Positions 10,097 to 24,200 of a stretch of 64,000 nt of DNA are shown here, piece by piece. Every line of letters starts with the position of its first letter. Within the stretch, counting starts at the first letter, position 1. The notes beneath the pieces were generated by a model. The model searched no databases and was not told the DNA's origin. It worked only from the letters and a program-made list of their open reading frames with translations. Source of the stretch: Actinostola sp. cb2023 (taxonomy: Eukaryota > Cnidaria > Anthozoa > Actiniaria > Actinostolidae); assembly GCA_033675265.1 (NCBI GenBank), contig JAUJYZ010000746.1, positions 62,001-126,000 of the forward strand. Direction: 5' to 3'. Made by a program: the position numbers and the translations under genes.

Positions 10097-10379
10097 AGTT
10101 TGATTCTTTAATAAATGTACGTTTGGTTGGAGGGTTGAAATGATTTGATTTCTGATGCCTTACACCCTAGGTTTTATAACACCCTCGATGACGTTATCGG
10201 TGTCCCAAAATAGAACTACGTTTTAGAAATAGACCTGACTCACCCATACCCCACACAAGGTGATGCATACCCCACCATACCCAACCCAAGGTGGCGTAGA
10301 ACTCTTACTTTCCTACTACTCATATATGCCATGCTGTATTTGATGGTGTTATTTATTTTCTTCCGTTCTCTATTTGTAG
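10097..10379. promoter_or_regulatory. Divergent intergenic region upstream of the Polinton A polymerase
   Basis: Lies between the minus-strand gene at 9743-10096 and the first recognised polymerase exon. It contains GGTTTTATAAC near 10170-10180 and a directly repeated CACCCATACCCCACACAAGG / CCACCATACCCAACCCAAGG segment (10242-10294). A 3' splice site (TTTGTAG) ends at 10379, so an upstream exon with the polymerase start codon probably lies here, but I could not place it. Confidence 0.4.
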
Positions 10380-11557
10380 GAACCTTCACCCAAGCGGACG
10401 CGATTTCAGTGTAAGACCTGTGAAAAAATCTTTGCAAGAAAGGACATCTTGAAACGCCACTTGAAAATCCACGACAAAGCTCCAGTACACAAGTGTAACC
10501 TTTGTGATAAGACATTCAATCGCCTGGACTATCTAAAGAAACACCAAAAAGTTCATGAAAAGAGAGCTGTGGAACGCGAGTTCAAGTGCAACGCCTGTGG
10601 AGAAGTTTTTAGAAATGTGGATCTCTTCAGAGCCCACATCAAGTCTGCTCATCCGCATGGGGCGTCACAATCAACTAAGCAGATTCGAAAAAGACCACAA
10701 AACGATCATCAGGGTAAGCTTAATATCTCTAAGACTTTTATATATTTTTTCTTTCTTTCTACATGTGTAAGATTCCATGTCCAATTCGACGACTGAATGA
10801 TTTACTCTCTTTACATTTTAGAGGAAACCGCACCAAAGAAGTCTAAAACCACTCCCAACACTAAGGAAGTTAATAATGCAGCAGCGAGTAGCAGTTGGGA
10901 GTCTGATCCTCTTGTGATATCAACGAATGTCTACATCCCTAACGATGAACCCTCTGTGCGAAATATTGTACGAGAGCATTGGTGGGAGATAAGGACGAGA
11001 CAGAGCCGCAGGAATCGAATACAAGACTGGTATAACTTTCGCCTCGAGTCCTACGAACGCCATGTATTCCAACAATTCCTGGACCAAATTTTGGCTGACC
11101 AGTCTACTGTGTTTAGATTGAATCTGTCGTTTGGTTTTATTCTGCGCAACACGCAGACTGGTGATCTCCAGTATTACCACGCCTCAGCCAACAATAACCG
11201 AGTGTTTGACCAACCTTTCTTAATGAACAACGCAAACGAACTGTAGCAAGTTGTAGATGCCATCCATAACTTAGATATCACAGAATGGGTCAAGCAGCAA
11301 CGCCCCAACTCTAAGTGGATCGTGGATGTCGTAACCAATGTCTGCTTTTACGTGTCCAAGATTCGTGGACATCCCATTGGCAGATCAGTGCTCCTCCCGC
11401 ACTATATCCTGAACAACAGAGGTATCATATCATTGGACTGTCACGAAAGATCTGGTCAGCCCTACCGTGATCAGTTGTGTTTCTTTCGCTGCCTTGCCCT
11501 CCACAACGGTTGTCATCTAAAAAACCTAGAAAGGGATACTAAGCACTATTTTGAAAG

Positions 11558-12080
11558 GTTAGTTCTCATTAAAATAGTTGACATTACCCTAGAAGAGTTG
11601 AGGTTTTCTTGAATTGGAGTTTAATGGTGAACATCTCTACTTTTCAAGTATAAGATTGAGATCAGGGAGAATGTATTTATTTTCACATTCATTTGTTTTC
11701 ATTCATTTTCTTTCATTTATTTATTTTTATTCATTTATTTTTATTCATTTACTTTTTTTTATTCATTTATTTATTTTTCTTCATTTCCTTTTTTTTTTTT
11801 TCATTTACTTATTTATTTATTTTTATTCATTTAATTTTTTATTTATTCATTTATTTATTTTTATTCATTTATTTATTTTTATTCATTTTTATTCATTTAT
11901 TTATTTATTTTTTCATTTACTTATTCATTTATTTATTTATTTTTATTCATTTACTTTTTATTTTATTCATTTTTTTTATTTTATTCATTTATTTATTTTT
12001 ATTCATTTATTTATTTTTATTCATTTATTTATTTTTCATTTAGTTCCATTCATTCATTTATTATTTTAATTGTGCTTCAG
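11558..12080 (+). repeat. Polymerase intron filled with ATTT/ATTC-rich repeats
   Basis: This intron starts GTTAGT and ends TGCTTCAG. From about 11690 to 12065 it consists of irregular TTTATTTA / TTCATTTA repeats. The long reading frames across it (11614-12069 and 11693-12043) are phenylalanine/isoleucine-rich artefacts. Confidence 0.8.
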
Positions 12081-13119
12081 GTATCTTGAAAGATTTCCTC
12101 AAGAAGCCGGGATCTTTCAAGGGATCAAACTAGAAGAGCTCAGCGAACTTGAGAAGCTGTACGAAATCAATATTGCCGTTTACTCTCTCGAGCCTGATAA
12201 CTCTGATGAAGATGAAGCGGAAGACTTAGACCGACCAGAAATTATAGCTCGCCTGGTGCAACGATCCCATCGCCACTATACAAGTACCCTCTACCTCAAT
12301 CTCTACAAGTACCACTTCTCCTACATCAAAAGTCTGACCCGATATTCCAAGTCCTACCAGTGTTCCAAGTGTGGGAAGTACTGGAAGAATGGGTTTAGAC
12401 TCAACCGACACGAACTCAAGTGTGAACCCAAGACTCGCCTACGATTTCCTGGGGCTGCGTACGTTATACCACCGACCATCTTCGAACAGCTGGCAGACGA
12501 AGGAATCCAGGTTCCCGACGAGTTACGCTACTTCAAGTACTTTGCCACGTTTGACTTCGAAAGTATGTTGGACAAGTCAGATCTACCTGAGAATACCACC
12601 AAGTTAACATGGGTGAACAAGCACGTACCACTAAGCTTCAGCGTCTGTTCCAATGTGCCTGGTTCCAAAGAACCGAAGTGTTTCATAACAAATGGTAACT
12701 CTCATGCCTTTATCAAACAGTTTGTGGACTATCTAGTCCAAGTAAGTCGAGAGAGTTATCGTTTGTTATTAAACGACTTTGAAGGAATCTTCGCCTCCAT
12801 TGACGAACAGATTGGAGAACAAGATAACATGCAAGAGATGGTGGAATTGTTGGTTGGGTTACAAGAAGAAAGCGAGCAAAACGATCGTGGTATTGATGTG
12901 ATGATGAGTGACGATGAAGAAGCGGAAATAGAATCTGAAAACGATGAAGACCGAGCGTTTCTTGACGATGGGGAGGAAACAGAAGAAGAAGGACCTGGGT
13001 TTTATCGAGCACTGAATAGAGACTTGGACGAAATACAAGAAGAAAGAGTAGAGGAAGAACGTCACGAAGAAACAGAAGAACAAGAGAAAAAGAAACCTCA
13101 TCCACTGGTTAAACTAAAG

Positions 13120-13955
<836 letters not shown>

Positions 13956-14103
13956 GAAAAGCTTGAGGTTTATTTACAAGAACTCCCTGTGCTTGGTTTC
14001 AACAACGGGCGGTATGATCTTAACATGGTCAAAGAATTCCTCCTCCCATATAGGTTTCGACCACGACCAGTTCTTGAAGGCCTACGAATGTCAAGCAAGT
14101 AAA

Positions 14104-14112
14104 GGTTTTCTC
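14104..14112 (+). repeat. Left 9-bp target site duplication of the MULE
   Basis: GGTTTTCTC here recurs at 30451-30459. It encodes part of the polymerase sequence SKGFL before the insertion and GFLPYEW after it, so the two copies mark the integration point exactly. Confidence 0.9.
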
Positions 14113-14207
14113 GGGGAGTTTGACACTTGCATATTATGACAGTATCCCTTTCTATATTTAGAAAAAATTAGCACCGATATGTCCTTTTGTTTTCTTTTAC
14201 GACATGA

Positions 14208-15115
14208 AAATCAGCCACTAAGTTCAGTCGCTTTAAATTTCTCTAAAATAAAATGTTGACAGAGAGTCACAAAATCAGCCACTAAGTTCAGTGGCTTTAA
14301 ATTTCTCTAAAATGAATTAACAGTGACACAAAATCAGCCACTAAGTTCAGTGGCTTTAAATTTCTCTAAAATGAATTAACAGTGACACAAAATCAGCCAC
14401 TAAGTTCAGTCGATCGCTTTAAATTTCTCTAATATAAAATGTTGACAGTGACACAAAATCAGCCACTAAGTTCAGTCGATCGCTTTAAATTTCTCTAATA
14501 TAAAATGTTGACAGTGACACAAAATCAGCCACTGAACTCAGTCGCTTTATTTTTCTCTAAAATGAATTCATGCACAGTGTCACAAAATCAGCCACTATTA
14601 AGTTCAGTCGCTTTAAATTTCTCTAAAATAAATTGACAGTGTCACAAAATCAGCCGCTAAGTTCAGTGGCTTTAAATTTCTCTAAAATAAATTGACAGTG
14701 TCACAAAATCAGCCGCTAAGTTCAGTCGCTTTAAATTTCTCTAAAATGAATTGACAGTGTCACAAAATCAGCCACTAAGTTCAGTGGCTTTAAATTTCTC
14801 TAAAATGAATTGACAGTGTCACAAAATCAGCCACTAAGTTCAGTGGCTTTAAATTTCTCTAAAATGAATTGACAGTGTCACAAAATCAGCTGCTAAGTTC
14901 AGTGGCTTTAAATTTCTCTAAAATGAATTGACAGTGTCACAAAATCAGCTGCTAAGTTCAGTGGCTTTAAATTTCTCTAAAACAAAATGTTGACAGTGAC
15001 ACAAAATCAGCCACTGAACTCAGTCGCTTTATTTTTCTCTAAAATGAATTCATGCACAGTGACACAAAATCAGCCGCTAAGCGGTTCAGTGGTTTTAAAT
15101 TTCTCTAACATCAAT
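14208..15115 (+). repeat. Left subterminal tandem array of the MULE
   Basis: About 15 copies of a roughly 60-bp unit. Each contains ATCAGCCACTAAGTTCAGTG (a near-palindrome), TTTAAATTTCTCTAAAA and GACAGTGTCA (a second dyad). The array is in inverted orientation relative to the one at 28166-30280. Such arrays are plausible transposase-binding sites; that is inference. Confidence 0.9.
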
Positions 15116-15175
15116 GTCCTGTGTTATCCAAGCCTACGTAACAGAAGAAGTCCAGTGGCAACGGCAACGGAGCCG

Positions 15176-15722
15176 GTTTACTTTTTGGTCGAGGGTCGAC
15201 GAGGGTACTATGTCGACGGTCGAGGGTACTATGTCGAGGGTACTACGTCGAGGGTACTATATGTCAAGGGTACTATGTCGAGAAGGAAAAAAAAAAATTA
15301 AATACATCTACGTGACAACATATTGAAATAATAATTGCCAGAATATCTCAATGCTCTTTTACTTTGTTTGTCTCTTCATTATTGAGCTCAAAAAGTTGTA
15401 TTAAATTGGAATGAATCTAAAACTCAGTTTCCAACGATCTTTTACAACAACATTTTGCCTGTGTTCTAATGTACATGATCGGCCGGGCGTTTAAAAGTAT
15501 TGGTTGTACGTGCTTTAGCTAGGAACAAATGCTTTTCAATCCAATATTGTTGGACTCTCCAGAACAACGCCGGCTTTCATACGTACTGAATAACTGCGAT
15601 GATTTCGGCATTCAACCTATTCTGTAATTTTTTTCCTACCCTCCACTCGGTACCCCTCGACCCTCGACATAGTACCCTCGACCCTCGACTTGGTACTCTC
15701 TACCCTCGACCAAAAGGTAAAT
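15176..15722. mobile_element. Small inverted-repeat element (MITE-like)
   Basis: The left arm starts GTTTACTTTTTGGTCGAGGG and the right arm ends in its near complement CCCTCGACCAAAAGGTAAAT. Both arms contain short tandem GTCGAGGGTACTAT units (15190-15285 and, complemented, 15650-15715). There is no coding capacity. It lies between the left array and the zinc-finger gene, so it either belongs to the MULE or inserted into it; no clear target duplication was seen. Confidence 0.55.
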
Positions 15723-15792
15723 TCGTGGCGGATTGAGATACGAAGCTGTTAGTAACTTATATTTTGATCGCTGAAGTCTTGCGTTGTTTGAA

Positions 15793-16290
15793 ATGGATTT
15801 CCAATCTATTCATGGCTTGGTGTTCCTAGGAGAGGACCACTCCAAAGTAAGGAAAGAGAATTCAATGAATTTTCTGTAATGCCTCGATCAACTTAATCTT
15901 TCCATTCAAACAATATAGGCCTTTGAAGATCGCTTGCAATGGAAGCATTGCACAATTTGTAAAGTCCAGGTAAGATCTGTTGTCTTTATTTTATAACAGC
16001 ATCTGACATAACAGCAGTTTTGTTGAATACCGTCAGTCCTAATCTATACTGCCACTTATTTTTCATAGATGGCATCTGATGTGAGTTCTTTGACTCACTT
16101 TGAAGGTAAAAGGCATCAACGTTCATTGGTAAAGAATCAGATTGACACCAATTGCAAGGAATTTATCCAAAGAGGATCGTTGCCGGCCTCGTTACCTAAA
16201 TCGCAGTCAAAATCTTGGGGAAGTACTCAATGCAATGAAGTCTCTGACAATTCACTGAATCTTAATTCATATCCAGAGCATATGGATTGA
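15793..16290 (+). CDS. Three-exon matrin/U1-type C2H2 zinc-finger protein
   Basis: Three exons join in phase 0 with good splice sites: 15793-15846 (starts MDFQSIHGLVFLG, donor GTAAGG), 15919-15969 (donor GTAAGA) and 16069-16290 (acceptor TTTTTCATAG, stop TGA), giving about 108 residues. Across the exon 2/3 join it reads CTICKV-MASDVSSLTHFEGKRHQR (exon boundary at the dash, one residue omitted), i.e. C-x2-C...H-x5-H, the spacing of U1/matrin zinc fingers, which bind RNA or DNA. The C-terminus is serine/asparagine-rich without a recognised domain. It is the first gene inside the MULE, on the transposase strand. The individual exons are short and need transcript support. Confidence 0.6.
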
Positions 16291-17829
16291 ATTTAGTACT
16301 TCTTCGATATCAATGGGTGCAGTTTTCAACTTATAGTCTTAGGCCTGGTCTGAATGGAATCTTTTATGATTTACCAATGAAATTGCTAGTTTTAGCTTTA
16401 TAGTGTACGGATTGCGAGTGATTCTGAATGAAAATTAACTCTCTCTTTAGTTGGTTCACTGATGAGGAGAAGACAAAACAGGTTTTTTCAACTACAATTG
16501 GAAATCTATCAACAATTTGAGTTATAATGAGTGAAATTTGTTTTTGAAGTAATATTGTAAATCGATTGTAAACATGCAAACCTCGCTGCCCAAATGGTCG
16601 CTATGGAAACGTAACCTGAAGGTTTTCTGGCTGTTTGTTTTTCTAAAATCTTCATACTAGTTCTTGTGGTTTTTTTTCACTTCCGAAACTTTATTTTGGT
16701 TTCTTGTGTGTGATACAGCATCATACATAAAAGTCGCTTCTAAAGCCAAAGGGTAACAATTTTTGAGAAAACATTGAGCAAACTGATTCGGCTGTTAATT
16801 CAGTTTAGCCTGATTTCAATCGCCTTCTTTCGCCGCCTTTTTAGGAAAAAAAATCCTCGAAAACTTTATAACATAGCCTTGGAAAGTTTATTTTGTATTT
16901 ACAAATTGTATTTCGGTTTTGAACGAAAAACAAGGTAGACAATAGTCAAAATTACCTGCATGGCTCGGAATGAGATATACTGCTTGCGTTTTTCGCTTTA
17001 ACCACCTACACCCCCCCCCCCACCCCCCCCCCAATCTCGGCGAAAGGTGGGGACATGGATTTTCGATGGAGCCATAACTGGTTTTAGCCCCCCCCCCCCC
17101 CCATCTTGAATTATTATTTGATATTTTTGAGGTGAACTATGTGGATAAAATCCCCTCTCTAGTCGGGCCAAAGATCTAGCCTATACAAAAAAAAAATGCC
17201 CCACGTTTCCCCCACCATTCCCCGAGGTGGGGTGGGTGGGGTTACAATTGACTAGTGCATAAGTACGCGTGTTACTATAAATATAATTTTTGAGATCAAC
17301 ATAATGGTCTGATGTAATAAGCTATCGTTATACCGTTAGTCAATTTCATTCATGTTGTTTGTTGTTCGTTGTTGTTTATATGCAGTCGACAAGCCCAAAA
17401 CTCCCCAGTCGTCGAAGAGCCCGGTTTACATCCCTTTTCGCTCTTTCGAGTTTTTGTTAATTTTCCAAGCTGTCCACATATTCTTCGTGTGAAGTCTCAA
17501 GTTGAACAAAACGAGTTTCAGTCATAATTGTTTAATATCCTTTGAGAGATAGAAAAGCTTTGAAATATTTTTCAGTCACAACACTAATGAGCAAACGAGC
17601 CAGCTTCTTTTCGCTGAAAAAGCCAATTGAATGCTAGAGGAAAACTACACGCGGCCTCTGATTGGACGTCGTATCATTTTTCTCACACGTGAAAAAACAT
17701 GATACGCTGCTTCTGATTGGACATATCGTTTTTCTCACACGTGAAGAAACGATACGCGGCATCTGATTGGCTAACAATAGTGAGCGAGCGAAAATTTAAT
17801 ACACGGAATTTTAGTGAGTAATTAATCTC
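16291..17829. other. MULE internal non-coding region with poly-C runs and CCAAT/E-box hairpins
   Basis: No gene is seen. Poly-C tracts occur at 17011-17032 and 17090-17102. At 17640-17775 three copies of TCTGATTGG (inverted CCAAT) alternate with TTTTTCTCACACGTGA motifs that form two short hairpins (CGTATC...GATACG and ATCGTTT...AAACGAT). This looks like a promoter or a small foldback repeat. Confidence 0.45.
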
Positions 17830-17842
17830 AGTATTTATATCA

Positions 17843-18103
17843 ATATACGACCATCCTGAGATTGATCTAGCGATATCAGGCCTCATATGCCGATCAGATG
17901 ACGATGACTTGAACAAAGACGCTCAAGCCGCAAACAAGGTACTCCGGCAATTCTGCCGGCAGCAAGACTGGGACTACATCGACCATTCGAATATCGACAC
18001 AGAACGATACCTTAACCGCAGCGGACTGCACCTAAACAAAACTGGCACATCTCTACTTGCTAGTAACTTTATTTCTTTTATCAAAGGGGAGTTAAGGGAG
18101 TAG
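17843..18103 (+). pseudogene. LINE ORF1 C-terminal fragment, SGNH-esterase type
   Basis: The open frame ending at 18103 has ISGLICRSDDDDLNKDAQ, then YIDHSN and LNRSGLHLNKTGTSLLASN. This matches the end of SGNH/GDSL hydrolase domains found in ORF1 of CR1-group LINEs, with the final D/H-type motif GLHLN. The N-terminal part is missing because of 5' truncation. Confidence 0.6.
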
Positions 18104-18133
18104 GATTTTGCCGCCTGGGAATCTGATGTTCCG

Positions 18134-20986
18134 GTGTTACTGAGGAGTGAACAGGAATCCCCCCTACAGGGTAAGGTATTAGATAATAATGTAACAGGTC
18201 GTGGTTTGGTAATTGCAGTATTAAATATTAACAGTCTATTAGCACACATCGATGAGCTACGGATTTTTATGAGCAATTCTAAAATTGATATTCTCGCAAT
18301 AAATGAAACAAAATTAGACTCCGACATTAATGACAACGAGATCCAACTGTCGGGTTTCGAAATCACACGAAACGACCGCAGTATGAATGGTCGTTCAGGT
18401 GGCGGCGTCTGTATATATTTACGAAATAATCTAAACTACCTAATCCGAAGTGATTTATATGATGAGCAGCTTGAATGCCTTACTGTAGAAATTACCAAGC
18501 CACGTTCTAAGTCGTTTCTTGTAAGCACATGGTATAGACCTCCGAGTTCTCCTGCGAATACTTTTCACGCATTTGAGAAACTAATCGACAAAATTGACGC
18601 TGAAGCCAAGGAGCTTTACTTACTCGGGGACCTGAATGTTGACTTACTTCCAACAAGTATTAGCCACAATAAATTAACATTATCAAGTTTGTTGGACATT
18701 TACGGACTTAGCCAGATGATTTCAGATCCAACAAGGGTAACCCCCACTTCACGAACCTTGATTGATCTCTGCCTAACAAATACACCTGAAAAAATCGTGA
18801 ATTCGGGTGTTTTGCACCTTGGGATCAGCGATCATTCGCTAGTATACATGACTCGTAAAATGCACTACGAGCGTTCGGGCGCCTGGGTCATCGAAACTCG
18901 CCAATTTAAAAACTTTAACAAAACAATTTTTTTGCATGACCTTGCTCAACAACCATGGGAACGAGTAAATGACCAAATAGACCCCGACTGTATGTGGGTT
19001 GTTTGGAAAGATCTATTAATGGAAACCATTGATAAACACGCACCACTCAAGAGAAAACGAGTGAGTAAAAAGAATTCCCCATGGATTTCAAATGAGTTGT
19101 TGGGCAAGATACACAGGCGAGATTATTTAAAGAAAAGAGCAAATACTATGAATGATACAGAGTCTTGGCAACATTACAAACACGCGAGAAATGAGACAAA
19201 TAACGCAATTAGACTTGCAAAAAAAGAGTACTTTACAATTAACTTAGATAATAATAAAGCGAACCCTCGCAAAACCTGGGCGCTTATAAATGAATTAAGC
19301 TCACGCAAATGTGGAAAACGAAATGTCCAACAAATTAAAATAGATGATGAAGTTATCGAATCCCCCAGTGAAATGGCGGAGGCCTTTAATCATTACTTCA
19401 CAAATATTGGCCCTAATCTAGCAAGTGAAATACCCCCAACAAATATCGACCCGGAATGCTATCTTAAGTCCACTGACACGATATTCACTTTAAAAGCTCC
19501 CAATGAGAGCACAGTTTATAAACTACTGAGCCAGATTGACGAGAAAAAAGCGACGGGCTTAGACAAAATTCCATGTCAATTATTAAAAATGGTTGCCGAT
19601 ATTGTAGGGCCTACACTAACTGGTATCTTTAAGAAATCAATCCATACCGGTATTTGGCTAGAGTAACTCCAATTTTTAAAAAAGGCGTAAAGTCCGATCT
19701 AAACAATTACCGCCCAATATCGGTTATTCCCATTGTCTCAAAGGTTTTAGAAAAAATTGTTTATCAACAGTTATACGACTACCTTAACGAAAACAAATTA
19801 TTAACTAAGTGCCAATCAGGTTTTCGATCACTCCATAGTACCCTCACAACACTTCTTGATGCTACCAACAACTGGTCAGTTAACATTGACAATGGCCTTA
19901 TAAATGGAGTTATCTTTATTGATCTCAGAAAGGCCTTCGACACGATAGACCATCAAATAGTGCTGCAAAAACTTGCCAACTATGGGGTTGATCTGAATGC
20001 ACTGAAATGGTTCAGCTCCTATTTGAGTAATCGAAATCAAAAATGTAATGTTAACGGCTGCCTATTGTGGGGTCCCTCAAGGGAGTATACTTGGACCCTT
20101 ACTCTTCTTAACATACATAAATGACCTGCCAAACTGCCTCGACACTGCCTCTGCTAAGATGTTCGCTGATGATACCAACATTAGTGTCTCTGGTAGAAAC
20201 CTGCATGAGCTTGAGCCAGTTATCAACTCTGAGCTCATAAACCTTAATTGCTGGTTGAAAGCAAATAGGCTAAGCCTAAATATTGCAAAAACCGAGTTTA
20301 TGATAATGGGCTCACGGCAGAAACTTAGTGCTGAAGCAAATAATTACAATATTAACGTTGAAATTGAGAGCAAATCCATCAAGAGAGTCGATCACTCCAA
20401 GTCCCTAGGCGTGGTCATTGATGATCGACTCTCTTGGTCCAACCACATAAATGACCTGTGCAAAAAGGTCTCGTCGGGCATAGGTGCCCTCAGAAGGATG
20501 AGGCCCTTTATTTCAACAACCACAGCTGTACAAATTTATAATGCATTAATCCAGCCCCATTTTGACTACTGTAGTAGTGTGTGGGATGGATTAAGCAATA
20601 AATTAAGCGATAAGTTACAGAAACTCCAAAATCGCGCAGCTAGAGTTATATTGAGAGCCAGTTACTACGCCAGTTCCAAGTCTCTCCTTGAAAAGCTGAA
20701 CTGGGTCCCACTAGACAAACGCCGGCAAAAACAAAAAGCTCTCATGATGTTTAAATCCCTCCACCAACTAACCCCAACGTACCTACACGAAATGTTCATT
20801 CCTCGTAGCACAGAATATAATCTTAGAAATTCTGACAGAAAACGTGCAATGCCCAAGCCACACACAAATTATCGAAAACGTAGTTTTAGCTACAGTGGGG
20901 CTCAAATATGGAATAACTTACCATCGCGGATCAGAAATATTGACTCTATTGGGCAATTTAAAAGGGAAATAAACCGAATACTCTGA
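18134..20986 (+). pseudogene. LINE ORF2: AP endonuclease and reverse transcriptase (two frameshifts)
   Basis: 18134-19666 holds the endonuclease: LNINSLLAHIDELR, INETKLD, LLGDLNVDLL, GISDHSLVY. The reverse transcriptase follows in other frames: 19654-20065 (NNYRPISVIPIVSKVLE, FIDLRKAFDTIDH) and 20065-20986 (GVPQGSILGPLLF, catalytic FADDTNI near 20163). Breaks near 19657 and 20065 show it is dead. The arrangement and motifs place it in the Jockey superfamily, CR1/L2-like; the exact clade cannot be assigned by eye. Confidence 0.85.
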
Positions 20987-21202
20987 ACATCAGATTCCCA
21001 CACGGCAATCATGTAAATCAGTATGCAGTAATAGTACGCATATATTTTTAATTTTTATTTGTATATCACTACTTATATTGTTATGTTACTGATGATTTTA
21101 CCGTGTTTAAATAAACTATATGTATGTATGTATAATAAAATGGAGTATTTAATCACGATCTACCATCATTCCACAGTATTTAATCTGTTGTTTCTACTAT
21201 AG

Positions 21203-24200
21203 ATCTCCAAACAAAAATATAATATACAGCCGTGTAGCTCATTTCTATGCATTCAAGATGAAGATGATGAAGAAGAAGTAATGAAGTTTGCAAGGTGGAT
21301 GAACAAACTCTTTCCACCCACTTACAACAATGTTGCGAATAAAACACGCAAGACTTGTCGTGTTTTGCCATACAACGACTCTATACCTGGAGCCTTTAGG
21401 GCCTCGATGGTACCTATCGGACTTTGGGAGTACAAAAAGAACAATTCTGGTAAGTGTACTTATTTTACAAAACATAATCCAGTGAAATATAAAAAATTAC
21501 GTTAAACTGAAATCCCGGGAACCTGTGAACCTAAGGAATCCGAACTTCGCTCAATGATTTTTTGATTTTTTTAATATTTCCAAAGCCTTTTTGAATTGCC
21601 AACTCATTACTGCATTACTTTTATATTAATTAATATTTAGATTTAACAGGAACAAACGTATATACAAACATAATATTCCGAATCTCGTACTTGAGTACAA
21701 CCAAAAAAGCAAAAAGGGCTTGGCATGGTAATGATACAAAATGATACAAACGAGAAATCATGATTGCGGTTGCTCTCAGTTCTGAAACTGATCTATATTT
21801 TCTTGTGATGGCGTTCGTTTCTTAATTAGAGAAATTTTAGAGCTTTCCTGGGCTAGCCGTTTTAATCGCACTTATTATAGTTGTTTCTTTCATGAAGAAT
21901 CAATAGAAAACATTTAGTTTCATCCCCTATTTTTAAGGTTGCAACGAAAACGAAAACTATAAGCCTTTTTGTGCCGGTGGAGAAGTGGAGAGTCTTTTGA
22001 CGCCTGAGCAAGTGTCTTATGAAAGGAACAATTTTGCCAGTGGGGCAACAGCCCGGATATACAAAGGAGTTTATACGGATATGAGCGGAAATCAGCTCCC
22101 GGTAGCAGTGAAGGAGTTCGTCTTACAAATGACGCGACGCATTCAAAAGAAAGTCGATAAGGAGGCAAAGATTTTGCAAGCTCTACGTCATCCTAATGTA
22201 CTTGCTTATTATGGCCGCATAGCTGGAACTTCCACGTTGGTGACAGAGTATCTAGGAAAGAAAATCTCTGTTGGTGAAGAAAATATATCCTTCAATAGCG
22301 TAAGGGACTTACTAGATGAACTTGAAGATGACGTACCTTGGCAAGTCCGACTACACGTGGCTTTGGAAACCGCCAAGGGGCTTTCATATCTTAATGATGT
22401 GGAATGCATACATTGTGATTTAAAAGCGGCCAACGTATTTCTCGGTAGTGATGATAAGAGTGAATGGATCGTTAAAATAGGTGATTTCGGAGAATCCAGA
22501 GCAGAACACAAAGATTATATGTTCACGCAAGTCTCTTCTCATGATCCCCAGAAAACCATAGGTGGGACAGTCCCTTTTACAGCTCCTGAAGTTTTGAGAG
22601 GAGAGAAACCCACCACACGATCGGACGTGTATAGTTATGCTATGCTCTTAGTTGAACTTCTTTGTCCTTCGAGGAGTAATCCATGGGAAAAAGATTGTAA
22701 ACCGCTGTGCATTCTCTCCAACGTAATGATAGGAAGACGGCCTACTTTACCTGAAGAGGTTGAGGGACTTCAATCTGCTATTCTGTCAAGTCTTTTATGT
22801 TTGATAAAACGTTGCTGGCATGAAAATCCTACCGAAAGGCCAAATTTTAAAGAAATAACTCAAGTGTTGAAAAATATGAAAGACTTACTTGCTAATGATG
22901 AAATTACGAAACATACTGAAAGTGTTTCTCGTGCCTCAAAAGGAAACTTCGATGTAAAGGATAATTCTGCAAAAGGTTGCACAGGAATTAAAATAACAAA
23001 TTTGAGAATGCATCAGGGTACTGTACTGGAAACCGTTGGCGACATAGCTGCTTCCTTCGTAGAGGCTGGTAGTGCAATGCCAAGTGAACTTCAAGGAGAC
23101 ATGGAAAAGCACGCTAAGAAATTCGATGGATCCAATGGATGCACATTTTTTTCTGTTGCACTCGCTGATTGGTTAGAGGGTAAAGGATCTGAAATATATA
23201 TTTTCGATGCGTCACAAGAAATAAAAGAAGTCACCGAAAGATTTCTTTCGAATATTCCAAAGGTTATTAACGAAATACGGGATGTATCTTCTTACTTCAG
23301 TGTCGAAGAGGCTCTTACTATATTACGTACCGCAGGTCTTTGCGAAACGTATGACACGACAGCCTTAATGAACAGCTATAAAGGCGTAAACTCTAATGAC
23401 GGCGAGGAAGCGCTGCTTACAGGATTAAAACATTTACATGACTGTAGACCTGCATTTTCAGTGTACACCTGCCAACCATTTTCTTTCTGCTTGTGTTGCC
23501 TCCCTTGTATTAATATTGAACCACAACAAAATTGTTTCATTATTGTCGACACGCACTGCATCCCTACGACTGTAGACGGCAATGGTAATGGAGCTGTTAT
23601 CCAAATGAAATACGAGTCCAATGACATCAACAGTGCAAGTAAAACACTTGCTAATTGGATAAAGAGCCGTTTGATGTCATCGAACGTGGGTGCAAATCCT
23701 CAAGCTATTACTCTTTTGAATAAGAAGAAACCATGCACGTTTTCCCAGGAACTTAATACTACTTTGGAAAGTGATGAGGAGCTAATGGAGGCAATGTCGG
23801 GACACAGTATGCCTGCTTTCTCTCATGGTAACACACCTCCCCCCGAGATAAGAACAGCCGAAAAAGAGCAAGGCAATCACTTCGTTGACCAGGAAATAGA
23901 AGAAAAAGAGAAAGTCACAGACGCCAGCGACCAGAGAATAGAAGAAAATAAGAAAGTCAACCACTCTGGAGACAAAAGGACAGAAGAAGACAAAGAAATA
24001 ATATGGAGAGGGCATCTGACTAAGTTTGGATATTCCAACTTTCACCCCTTTCAAATGAAAGCAATAAAAGCCGTTGAAAGCAATGAAGATGTCATCGTCA
24101 TACAGGGAACAGGTAGTGGAAAGAGCATGTGCTTTCAAGTGCCATCACTATTCGAAAAAGAAAAAGGTAACGCTGGTCATAAGTCCGACTATTTCTTTGA

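Larger units (their letters stand above)
17838..21143 (+). mobile_element. 5'-truncated CR1/L2-like non-LTR retrotransposon inside the MULE
   Basis: Contains the end of ORF1, an endonuclease/reverse-transcriptase ORF2, and a 3' end with a short TGTATG repeat followed by AATAAAA (21115-21140). A possible 8-bp target duplication AGTATTTA is at 17830-17837 and 21144-21151. It lies just upstream of an exon of the kinase gene, i.e. in an intron or 5' region of that gene. Confidence 0.75.

Noticed and set aside
11614..12069. Phe/Ile-rich frames resembling membrane proteins
   Set aside because: They lie in an ATTT-repeat intron; exon phases on both sides join across it.
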